DNA from: Coturnix japonica
Taxonomy: Eukaryota > Chordata > Aves > Galliformes > Phasianidae
Direction of reading: 5' to 3'
DNA: 64,000 nt
Assembly: GCF_001577835.2 (NCBI RefSeq)
Contig: NC_029520.1
Location: 52,263,483 to 52,327,482 of the forward strand
Position 1 is the stretch's first letter, and each line of letters opens with the position of its first letter. A program made the translations under genes and the position numbers. Shown piece by piece: positions 1 to 11,200 of this stretch. The notes below the pieces were generated by a model. It was not told the DNA's origin, did not search any database, and saw only the letters and a program-made list of their open reading frames with translations.

Positions 1-1527
1 GGCGCCCACGCTGACGCTGGTCTCGGGGGCAGCCAGTCTGTTGGCGGTGGGGAACTGCAGGATGAGGCCGTAGGTGACAGCACCGCTGGAGAAGCGGACG
101 CTGTAGCGGTTGTTGGCCACGTCCCCGCTGAGGCTGTGGGGCTGGATGCCGGGCACCAGCAGGAGCAGGGTGAGGGAGGCCTCGTCCTGCCGGCACTGGA
201 ACGGAGGGCACGAGGCAGCGGCGGGACCGGAGTCACCCCCGGCCCGGGGATGAGCCATGGGGTCGGGGCCGCTCTCGGGCGGGCACGGAGAGGGGGCTCC
301 GGCGGGAGGAAGCGGCTCGGAGCCGGAGCTCGGAGCGGGGGAAGCGGCTCCAGGCTCGGGGCCGGCGCTCGGGGAAGCGGCCTCGGAGCGGGGCGGCGGG
401 GGGGAAACGGCCGGCGGCTCCTCGGGGAGATCCGGGCCGGGCCGGGGCTCTTCCCGCAGCCCCTCAGCGGGCTCCCCGGGCGGCGGCACCACGGGCAGCG
501 TGACCAGCAGCTGCCGCTTGGCCTTGTCGAACACGGCGCGGCCCGCGCTCTCGTCCACGCGGTACGGGAGGCGGAGCCGCAGCCGGTAGGCGGGACGGAG
601 CGAGTCGAGCCGCAGCTCCCGCGGGCGGACCTCCAGCTCGGCCTGCGCGGCGGAGCGGAGCAGCGGCAGCTCCACCGTCACCACCAGCTCCCGGGGCACC
701 GGGCCGGGCGCCGAGTCGCGGGCGCAGCGGTAATCCTGCAGGTCCACGTAGGAGCGGTGCCGGAGGCTCCAGCGCGGGGTGGTGGGGCCGGGCGGCGGAG
801 CGCTGGGAACGGGAGCCGGCGGGGGAGCGGCGGGAGGAGGGACGGGAGGAGGAGCGGGAGGAGGGGGCAGCGGCGGCAGCAGCGGGTCGGTGTCGGTGCC
901 GGTGTCGGTGTCGGCTGGCGGCCGCGGGGCAGCGCCCGGCAGCGGGGAGCGGATGACGGGAGCCTGCGGGACGCCCTTGTAGCGGGTGCCGCGCAGCACC
1001 GAGGCGTTGCTGCGGTCGAGCTGCGCGGAGAATTGTCCGTCCACCGCATCCAGCGCCGCGTCGCTGAGCAGCCGGCGGAACCGGGCGCTGCGGGCGGCCA
1101 GGCGGAGCGCGGCGGGGTGGAAAACCACGTCGTACAGCACGCAGCGGCGGCCGGGCCGGCACAGCTCCTCGCGGCCCGGAGCCAGGCTGTGCGGCAGCTC
1201 CCAGCGATGCCCGCCCGGCTCGGGGCGGACCCGCGGCGGGGCGATGTGCGGGTTACTGCACACGTTAATGTAGCAGCGGCGGGAGCCGGCCTGGCTGGTG
1301 CGCAGCACGTAACCCGGCGTCGGGTGGATGAAGCGCAGCTCCACGCCGCGCTGCCGCTCCAGGGCCGTCACCTCCTGCTCGTACAGCCGCCGCTGCTCCG
1401 GGTCGTTCAGCTCGGCCGCGTACTCGGCGAACAGCTCCCGGAAGCGCTGATCGCGGAACGCCCGCTGCAGCCGCTGCAGCTCCTCGGGGCTCAGCTCCAG
1501 CTCCTCCAGCCGGCACCGACCCGCCAT
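1..1527 (-). CDS. DNAAF2: DNAAF2 (kintoun), exon 1, 5' part of the gene; runs off the left edge
   Basis: Cytoplasmic co-chaperone-like factor that pre-assembles axonemal dynein arms before they enter cilia. The minus-strand frame from the ATG at 1527-1525 stays open for 509 codons to base 1 and begins MAGRCRLEELELSPEELQRL. Residues about 35-180 are the PIH1 domain (RCYINVCSNPHIAPP near 84-98, then CVLYDVVFHP near 129-138). A proline-rich low-complexity linker lies near 195-245. Residues about 255-348 form a CS/p23-like beta domain (RELVVTVELPLL). A second beta region starts near residue 451 (ASLTLLLLVPGIQP). The ATG sits in a good initiation context (gcc before it) and matches the usual N-terminus of the family. 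The vertebrate protein is longer, so later exons lie to the left of the window. The very GC-rich exon creates long open frames on the other strand; these are shadows. Identification rests on recalled family sequence and synteny with POLE2. Confidence 0.95.
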   Translation of the reverse strand, partial: MAGRCRLEELELSPEELQRLQRAFRDQRFRELFAEYAAELNDPEQRRLYEQEVTALERQRGVELRFIHPTPGYVLRTSQAGSRRCYINVCSNPHIAPPRVRPEPGGHRWELPHSLAPGREELCRPGRRCVLYDVVFHPAALRLAARSARFRRLLSDAALDAVDGQFSAQLDRSNASVLRGTRYKGVPQAPVIRSPLPGAAPRPPADTDTGTDTDPLLPPLPPPPAPPPVPPPAAPPPAPVPSAPPPGPTTPRWSLRHRSYVDLQDYRCARDSAPGPVPRELVVTVELPLLRSAAQAELEVRPRELRLDSLRPAYRLRLRLPYRVDESAGRAVFDKAKRQLLVTLPVVPPPGEPAEGLREEPRPGPDLPEEPPAVSPPPPRSEAASPSAGPEPGAASPAPSSGSEPLPPAGAPSPCPPESGPDPMAHPRAGGDSGPAAASCPPFQCRQDEASLTLLLLVPGIQPHSLSGDVANNRYSVRFSSGAVTYGLILQFPTANRLAAPETSVSVGA

Positions 1528-1700
1528 GGCCGGTCAGTGTGGAGACGGCGAAACGAAACGGCCGTTCCGCTCCGACCGAGCGCGTTGCTACGGCGACGCT
1601 AAACAAGATGGCGGCCACCGGGCTCCGTTGCTATAGTGACGCTAAACAAGATGGCGCCGCCAAGCAAGATGGCGGCCCAATACACTGCCCAGGCCGCTCC
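1528..1700 (-). promoter_or_regulatory. DNAAF2: DNAAF2 CpG-island promoter with duplicated X-box/YY1 module
   Basis: Two copies of a roughly 33-bp unit lie 43 bp apart (1583-1615 and 1626-1658). Each holds a 14-bp match to the RFX X-box form RYYNYY-N2-RRNRAC (1584-1597 GTTGCTACGGCGAC; 1627-1640 GTTGCTATAGTGAC), then a YY1-like AAGATGGCGSC (1605-1615; 1648-1658). A third YY1-like site is at 1666-1676. The boxes lie 57 and 100 bp upstream of the DNAAF2 start codon, where X-boxes of ciliary genes usually sit. The motif matches are seen directly; RFX control is inferred from the gene's ciliary role. Confidence 0.7.
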
Positions 1701-2222
1701 AGGCGCTGCAGGCCGTACCCCGAGCAGCAGTCGGCACTGCCGCATCCCGATGATCCCCAATGAGTTTCAGAACACCTCAGCCCTGTTCCCTTACTGCTCC
1801 CCCCGGCTGTGTATCACTATTAGCCAGCACTAATCAGCCCCTCACAAACCTGCCTCAAGCCCTTCCTGCCCCCACACAAATCCCAGCCCGCACTCACATT
1901 GCTGTGGTGCAGATAACAAGCCCTCGGTTCTGCTCAGCACAGCGAAAAACAGTTCTCTTCCTTTCTAAACAATAACTATTTCCTATGCACGCCCTCACTT
2001 CCTATGCACTTTCCCTTGTGTTGTGGAAATTAATCTCCATTGGCTCCATTTTATCTAAACACAGCACATTTTTGTGTAAAAGTTTATTATTTCCGTACAA
2101 AATAAGCCCGGCTTTGCCATTTATTATGAACAGCCTGCAATACATCATCAAATCAATCCATCTAAACAATGCTATGGTTGGCCTCACAAAGGCTCCGTCT
2201 CTTTTTGCAGTCTTGTAGGGAG
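1701..2222 (-). other. Intergenic spacer and POLE2 3' UTR
   Basis: This stretch separates the DNAAF2 promoter from the POLE2 stop codon. Minus-strand AATAAA signals lie at 2125-2120 and 2088-2083, about 100 and 135 bases past the POLE2 stop, giving a short 3' UTR. I see no further gene. The remaining 1701-2080 is unremarkable AT-richer sequence. Confidence 0.6.
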
Positions 2223-5200
2223 TCAGAGCCCCTGAAGCTTGCTGAAAATACCAGACAAAAGCAAGGTTTAGTTAGAAAGAAATGCCAAGACGTACCACAT
2301 TATTCTATTTTGCCATCCACGAAAGACTTCATCATGTTTTGATCTACCTAAAGACCTAAAGCATCTCATGGTACAATTATTTTCTGTATTCAAGTGAAGA
2401 TTACACACATCTCTTTTATCCACTCCCTAATGTGGAAGATTATACACTGCAGTGTGACAAAAAGCTGCTGCAGCAAGACACCAAATTGAATCAGAGCATC
2501 ATTGGAGCAGCCTTTTGAGTTTGATTGTAATCACAAATAGGACCAAAAATCATTCCTAAGTGTGATGAACCCAATGCAACAAGTAAAATGTTCAGAAACA
2601 AATCCGTTTCCCAACTGGGTCTCAGTTGCTGAAAGTAATATAATACAATCTATGTTTCCGTTTACTTTTGGATCATGTTTCTCATCACTGTTTCCTGACC
2701 ATATCTTCTGAATGTCTCGTTTTAGGTCTAGGCTTCAGACTTCCTTACACTGCGTAAGTGCAAAGCTAATTCTGTTAACTGCTGAACATTCATTCTGGTT
2801 ATATAATTGCTTTTCTGATAACTAGAAAGTCAGCAAATGAAATGAATATATATTTACCTGTCTTCAACTGTCTTGTTGGAGGGGTAGAATACCTTGAATG
2901 AAAACCCACTCCTTGGGAAGGAACCCTGTGAAGAAAAATACACCACAGTTATGTAAGTACAGATGGTAAGAGACAAACCCATATATAACTGCATTCCCTT
3001 TGGCAACTGACCCATCATTAATTTTCCTAATATCTTAATAAAGCTATTTATGAATTCAAGGTTCTTTGTACAAGTTTTATTCTGTAAAGCGTAAGGAAAT
3101 CTTACGGGATTTATGCAGAGACAGTCAGTGTTGGTGACAGTGAAGGGATCGTATTTATCCGCAATGACGAGCATATCTGGCACAGGATACACCCTCAGGG
3201 CATAGTCGTAGGCCCAGTACACAGGGCTGACATAGAGCGGAAGCGGTGTCAGGTGTCCTTGTGATAATATGGTCTTTACAAACTGCAAGATAAACACAGA
3301 GAGTTCATCTGAACCACATGCCATCAGTCACACTCATTCCTACTAACGTCCTGCCAATAGAGAAGTTTTGAACCTGGGCATATGTCTCATGCATCTCACT
3401 CCCTCTGATCAGTGGGGATTTGCATAGCAAGCAGTGATTCCACAACAGCTAGCTACTCATTTGTTTTCTTTTTTAAGTGCAAAATCTGCTCATCTGTTTC
3501 TCCAGCCCAGGAGGTACCAGCACTGCTATAGATTTTCTGCAAGTGTTTGATCATGGTTCATTCTTTTATTCCTCAGGGCTTTTCTTGCAACACCAGTTAA
3601 CCACAAGACCAACACTTCACAGCCTTTACCCCAAAGTTGTGTTTTTGATTCCCAAGTGACACCTGCTGCTGACCAGCTGCCTCCCTTGTAATTCCCATTT
3701 TCATCTGGCAGAATCCATGAATCCCTGTATGAGTAAATCAAGGTTTACAGGTGATGGGGAGAAGGAAGAGTTAAGTTTCCAAGTCAAACAAATTAACAAA
3801 AACCCAAAACCTATAAAATAAATAGAAACAGACTCCATCCATCACAGCAATGAGTCAGTGCTGTCTAGATCCTTCTCATTCAATTATATCAGTAAGTCTC
3901 ATCAACTGCTGTGCGCTCATTAACCAGAATCAGAGCGCTGTGTCAATGTATCAAAAGCAGGATTAAGACTTCAAGTGAAAAGGCAGATGAAGCAGATGAC
4001 CTTTTGGAAAAGCGACGTGCTGCTTTACTGCAAATGTCACTGGTTAATGGATCAAATCTTAGAAAGGTAATTTGTATTAAGCTTTGCCTTTAGGAATCAA
4101 TGTGTTGTGGTACAACGTTTTGTGGTACCACCAGCCAGCTGCTGGGAAGTTCTGAGCTCAAGGACAGCTGCAATGGGACAGTCAGAACAACTCCATGTCC
4201 TTAACAAGCATCCTGGTTTCAGTTATCTTGCTATCAAGATATAAATACAAGCAGTACTACGACATGCATAGATCCCTCCTCCCAACTCTTTCAGGACACC
4301 TGGTTACTCTAAGAGGTTCACAAACATATGCAGCCCAAATGCAGGCCTGCTGATGATAGACAAGAACGAGAAGTCAAGAACTTAGCAAGAAGTGCTGAAC
4401 ACAACTCACGTGGTTGGGAATGTCCATGCTGCTGCTCGGGAAGCGGACACAGTTCCTGCACATTTTGTTTACCAAATCTTCACGAAAGATAATTATTTCT
4501 TGTGTGCAATACTGAATCCTAAATGAGATCAATGAAATTAAATAAAATACAAAGAAACGCTAACAGATGGAAAGACGTATTACAAAGTTAACCCTACTCT
4601 AAGACGTGAAAACATGCATTTCAACTAAAACAATACCTCCTCACCTTCCCTTCTTTCCCTCCAGACTGAGAAAAAAGACATTTTTGAGGCTTTTTCTATG
4701 TAGTTATTAAGCTCCTAGCAGTAATTGCAAACCGTTTTGCTCAAGATGGTGTCAGCACCAATTTCTTCTTATATTAATGTATTTTTAATGAGTTGCAATT
4801 AATCTAAGTGAGGAATTCTCCTGATTTAAAATGTTAAGACCACCACATCTGCACACAAACTAATCACTCAGGTAAAAAGAAGAGAACAAACCAAGATGGA
4901 AACTCTCAGTAAGTCAGACTGTTACCTGCAGGGGTTTGTGGTGAAAACTGAAAATGGGACCAGCCGCCTGAATTCCTGAGTGATGTTTTCAGCCAAGGGA
5001 GGCCTAAAATTAAATAGCAACACGTGAATCACACCAATCTCTTACTTTCTTTAACCATTTAACTCAAATCTTTTAAATTTAAAAAGTGAAGCAAACTGAC
5101 CGTGGTAAAACAGAACCAGGACCAGGATCTTCAGGGCCAGGAACAAACACAAACCGACTACTGCAATAAGATAAACACATTGCTTTTATACAACATCATC

Positions 5201-8200
5201 CAACCATTTGTTAGACACTGCCACAGTTTCACAGATGAACACAAGTAACATATTCCATGGCAGAGCTGACAGTTCCTTCAGGCCTTATGAACAACTTTAA
5301 TCACATAAGGCACATACCCACCCCGCACTGAAGTGGGAGAACTCTTATGTTTAAGAAATACTGCTCTGGAAGCCCATCCCAGGAACTGGCTCTGCTTCAT
5401 GGCTGCAGCTAGGAACTCAAAGGTGAGAAGCCAGAAAGGAAAGCCTGGCTGTCTCCCTGTTTTTCTTTCTTTTGTATATTCAAATGTCTGCAGAAAGTAT
5501 TTAGTTCTGGAGTTTCCATCAAGCAGGGACACGAGAAGAGACGGATAAAGGATCCATCCCTCTTCAAGATGGTGTTGTTTTGCTTAGCTTTCAAACTGGC
5601 AGCCCTGGAGAACCATGCAGGCAAGAACAGGGAGGCAGAAACAAGAAACTCTTTGCAGGCAGTGTTTCAGATGACGTTTCCTGGGGTTGGTACAGAATAA
5701 GCAAGTTCCCCCTGCCACCCCCACAGCACTTTGCTGTATACCTTTTATGAATGCTGGGATATTCACATATTATATCTGCAAGAGCCTTCAAAGAACCTAG
5801 AGCCAGAAAAAAGAAGGTATCTATGAAGCAGCACTTGGTTAGAACAAAACCACACGTGACACAGATCATTTGTACTCTTTGGCACAGCAAAAACATTGCA
5901 CTTCCTTTCTGCCTTCTTCAATAGTTTTACCATCTCTGTTTTAATTTAATGTTCAGGACAGACTACGAAGAATTCCACACCTTTCAGAGACTGAATCTGG
6001 TTTTTTCCATATGGCGCAGATGAGAAATTTCCACAAAAGAAAAAGCAGGTTGGAGGAGCAGAGGAATAACCTGGGAAAACAAAGCACGTGTGAGTGTAAC
6101 ATCCATCCACCTCAAAATCCTTCATCATTCAGCCTCCAGTCCACTTCATGAAAGGCAAAAACCAAAGCAGCACTTCAAGCTCTGCTTCTATTAATACTCC
6201 CAACTATTTTCTAGACACAGGCTTCAATTATTTATAGTTCCAACAACACTGTTTGTGTGTATACAACTAAGCACTGACCCAGTCACACAATGACACAACT
6301 AAGACCTAATAATAATAATACATTCTTTCCTTGAAGAGAAAAACAGCAAGTAAGTAGCAATGAATTATTATTAACCCCCATGAGTCATTCCAATTCAAAA
6401 GCTCTCCCAATATTTAACTCATTTTTTAGCATTATGAAGCTGACTAACCCTCACCATAGCACTAATGACACAGGTTTGGTTTGGTTCAAGGATCTTGCCA
6501 ACTCTCATCAAGATACAGAACTGGTTTCCTAGCTTCAGAGTTAACTACTTCACTTCTCAGTAGACATTATGACAACATGTTCAATTTTCCTTAAGCGAAT
6601 CGCAGATTGGCACCCTTAATTTCATACTGCTTGTTTTTTAAGGCAGCCGCCCTCTCACACCTCCATTCTACCTAAGGCAGACAGGACAAGCTGTTCCAAA
6701 ACTGTTCTGGAATACAAAGAAGCAATTCACAGATCTCACAGATGCTTGTTATCCAAACATTGCCATCATTACTAATGTAATGATGCAGGGAAGAAACAGC
6801 CCATATTTTGAGAATAACTGACATTTTTCCATTGGTAAAAAGCAGACAGGATTCAAGAGGGACTGCTCATCTCTGATGAACTCCATGTTTTCTTTAAACT
6901 AAGGCTAGGACGACATTTCACGAACTTTCCTGTCAAAGCACATAAAATGGCGACTGCCCAAAGCAATATCGGTGCTAAAAGGTTGATGAAAAGGAAGTGA
7001 CAGCTCGCAAAAATATAATACAATACAATTTGTAAATCTGTTAAAGAGAGATCCAAAAGAAACAGAATAGCAAACGTGAAATGCAAATAGTTACCATTAA
7101 AACTGCAGCAAGACCTCCCTGGCTTTACTTAGGCTGGGGTTCAGTGGGCTTCAGTGGAATACTGCCCACAGCTGGGTTTATTGTTACTTTCTCAGAACTG
7201 AAAGTCACCCAAAACACACAATAAACAAAGCAAAAGGACACCTGGAAATCGATGCCCAACCTTTTCATTTAAAGGCATACCTGTGAACAAGGTACAAAAC
7301 TTCCTATTTCACAAAAGAGCACAATCAGACCGCAGTGAGCAGACCCTGGGCACAGCAGCCCAGCTGCCAGCCATAAGCTGACCAGCTTGCCCTGCATGGA
7401 CAGTGATGCTCACGTGAGCAAACACAGGATGCAAGTACAGAAAGCTACATCAGCTTACAGCTCTGCAAAGCAGGTTTCCCATGGGATATTTCCTGTGCAG
7501 GCTCAGCGCGAGGCCAGAGCTCTCAGCCCAAAGCAGGGGGGGGCATAGCCATAGAAGTGGACCCAGGGCCAGCTAGCTGTGTGTCTTGTCACACTCACCA
7601 GTGCCACCAGCAGCACTGCTAGGGATCAAGGGAGATGGTAAAATTTCTCTAGAACAAAGCTCAGACTCAAAGCAGCCACCACCTACCTGAAAACATTGTA
7701 TGCAGCTTTTCTAGTACTTCTGCTTGGTCCAACCACACATCAGAAAGAAACACAAACATGGCATCCTCGTTTTCATCCTCCAGCTGCTTCAGTTTTGCAG
7801 AAGCCTTTACTGAAGTTGAGGAAGGACCTCCAAAGAAGTTTATATTCCCATAGAAGGCTCTGTATTATTAAAATATTCATGTTAACTCTGTTCTCTTCCC
7901 AAATAATTACTAGTTTTGATTATGACTCACCTGAGCCATTTTAATTATCATTATTATGAAAGGTAGCTCAAATTGTATCCTTTATCATTTAGTAGCTGAT
8001 GGAGAAACCAAGGAAAAGAAATGGCAGTCACCCACATCTAAAGCATGGGCTTCCACAGATTATCTCAGGGTAATGTGTACCCACGGTCCCCTCCCTCATC
8101 CACTCCCTGAGCAATACAGAGTTCCATATTCCTATCTAATAGTATTTAGTTATGCCATCTAGAAATGCTTAGATCTCAGTGGTTATTAACACGCAGAACA

Positions 8201-11200
8201 TGCAAGTCTCAGAACTGCCTCCTTAAAATTGTATTTCACAGAATCCCAGAATGGCCTGGGTTGAAAAGGACCACAATAATCATCCAGCTCCAACCCCCTG
8301 CTGTGTGCAGGGTCACCAACCAGCAGCCCAGGCTGCCCAGAGCCACATCCAGCCTGGCCTTGAATGCCTGCAGGGATGGGGCATCCACAGCCTCCTTGGG
8401 CAACCTGTTCCAGTGCGTCACCACCCTCTGGGGGAAAAACTTCCTCCTAAGATCCAACCTCAACCTCCCCTGTCTCAGTTTCAAACCATTCCCCCTTGTC
8501 CTGTCACTGCCCACCCTCACATACAGCCGTTCCCTCTCCTGTTTATATGTTCCCTTCAAATACTGCAGGGCCACAATGAGGTCTCCCTGCAGCCTTCTCC
8601 AAGCTGAACAAGCCCAGTTCCCTCAACCTTTCCTCATAGGAAAAGAAAGTATTTATTCTGAAATATTTGGGGAGGGGAAATAATAGCATACTTCAATGTC
8701 ACAAAAATTATAAACTGATAACGAGCTTACTTGGAAACCTACAACAAAATACAAAGTCAGAGTGAGGCTGCCAAAAGTCAGTTTCATACCTAGTGGCAGC
8801 AGACGGCTCAGTAGGCGGAAATCCAAAGGCATTCACATGAAAAACTTCATCTTCATACCAACCTAAGACATTTTTGAACAACAAAATAACCTTTAGTTTT
8901 TGTAACAGCATCATACTCCAGACATTAGTCAGACAGTTGGCAGCTGAGCTGCTCAGTCCCAGCCTCCATCAATCCCGCTCTTGTGCCAGCACCAGTCCCT
9001 GCACTGCTCAGCAGTGAACCGGAGCGGGGAACTATCTGGCTGAAAAACAAGCTGAGCGAGATACCAACTATTTTAGGCCTTGACCATTTCTTTGAATGGA
9101 TTTGCTGCACAGCCACATAATCTTCTCAACCCAACTGAGTAAGAATGTAGGAAAACAGCAATCATTTCCGGGTCTGAATGGTCTGCATCAAACCGCACCC
9201 TTTCTTGTGAACTGCCATGTCTTAAAAGCAGTAACTGAGTGGTACCCATTCCCCACTTGTGCTTCTCTTCTACTTAATGTATTTCACAAATTTTAAACAC
9301 AAAACATATTCACAGGATGCACAGAGCAATATCCCACAGACACCAACGTCCATCACTGCACATCTAAGGCTCCAAAACTACAGACACACTCTCTTAATGA
9401 GAAGCCTCTGAAGGACCAAGGCTTTGACAACACAAAGCAGCATTTCCTTATTTTTTATTCACAGAGTCATAGAACCATAGAATGGCCTGGGCTGAAAAGG
9501 ACCACAATGATCGTCTCATTCCAGCCCCCCTGTTATGTGCAGGGTCACCAACCACCAGACCAGGCTGTTCAGTTATTCTAGTCCATGTTTTCCTCTGGTC
9601 CTATCTCCTCCAAGCATGCTGCAGACAGACCAACTGAGCCCAATGCCATGAGGGCTTCTCTCACCCCACGGACATCACTGAAAAGCATAGAATGTCACAG
9701 AGCACTGCCTCGAGAGCCTGAGATAACAGGAAAGGTTTAGGGCCAACAATCTCAGTTACAAGCTCAGCTCATGGTCAAGCCTCACCAAGATGAGACTTCT
9801 GTTTTTAGCCACGTTTGGCAGGTGTCTAACTGCAGCAAGAGCCACCTGCAGAACAATTCATTCCAAGTCAAAAAAAAAGAAGTCTGCTTTACCTTCTGCC
9901 AAAACAAAGCATGATTCGGTATATAAACCACTGTGGAACTGGTGCAAAAAGGTTAAGAAATATATTTTTCTTAGATCAGGACTCTTAAACTAATTCTGTA
10001 GCCAAAGTTTGCTTTTCAGCCAGCGTAATACAAACAGCACACAAACAGGAACACGCTCTGCTTCCACCAGCAGGGATGCTGTCCTTGTCCTTCAAAAGGG
10101 CACTGAGCTCCAGCAACCATGAAACTTGTAAAAGAAAGAAAAAGATGGAGCTGCAACTTGCAACTCTCTACATCATTCTTAATGGTCAGTATGGATGTGT
10201 TATTTAAATTAAGCACCTCCAGACATACAGGGAATTTATTCAACTCTTGGATCATATATAAAGGATATTGCTTTACTAAGATCTAGCTGGACAGCTCCTG
10301 TAGGGTCTTCTAGGAAATACTTCCCCTAAAAAACAGGATTAATTACTGAAGCAAAGTATAACGAAACATTTAAAGGCTTTAATCACAAATATTTACCAGT
10401 CAGCACTTATAAGCAGTTTAGTGAAGTGTTTAATACTTTATACTTGGAGCACAGAGCTGGAACAGAAAGCAGTGTAGTTTATGTTAGACTTCCTCTCAGA
10501 CACTGCTGGTGTACTCCTCCCTTTAATCACAGGCCAATGCAGTGCCACTGAAACACAGTGATTGGAGGCCTCAGCATTTCAGTATTGAGCACACCCAGAA
10601 AATGTTAACCTCTTTTTAAGGAATGAGTCTTTCACCATAGACACTGATGGCAGCTCCATCATCAGCTTATACAGGAGGGTAAGGTGCTGACTGAGCCTCC
10701 TCATTTTCTAATATATTCTAGTGCTGAATGACTGATGATCTGTACAGTCCACAGTAAATAGCAACTTACCTCCTTGAGCTGAGTTATCATCCCAAGGACA
10801 ATCACTTCCCTCACTTTCGTTGTATTGCCCAACAGACTTTCTACTGTTTTAAGCTGGAACCAAAGGCAAAGAATCATGTCAGACTAACTCCAAGTCTCCA
10901 AAGCAGCTTTTTTGAAGCAAGCAAGACAAAGTATCACACAGCACACACACATATTCTTGCATAAATACACAAACAAGCTAAGACAGAATTCAGGTTCATT
11001 AGAAAATCAGGGACACATTTCTGAATGTCAAATGTAGCACCAAGAAGTGCTTAGCAAGTAAATATTTGTTGTTGCTATTTTGCTTACAAAAACATTAAAA
11101 CTGAAAAGAGTAAGTGGCAATTTCTGCTCTTGCATATGAATTTCAATTGTAGTAACTGGATCTTCAGCAGGATCCGATGTGAACCACAGGGCCAGCCTCC

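Noticed and set aside
136-1602. 488-codon open frame on the plus strand
   Set aside because: It is antisense to DNAAF2 exon 1. The Arg/Gly-rich composition comes from the very high GC content, and it has no domain signature; the minus frame is clearly the coding one.
8236-8574. 112-codon frame with [19 protein letters not shown], and similar frames at 57557-57868 and 18179-18466
   Set aside because: These are C-terminal remnants of CR1 ORF2, not host genes.
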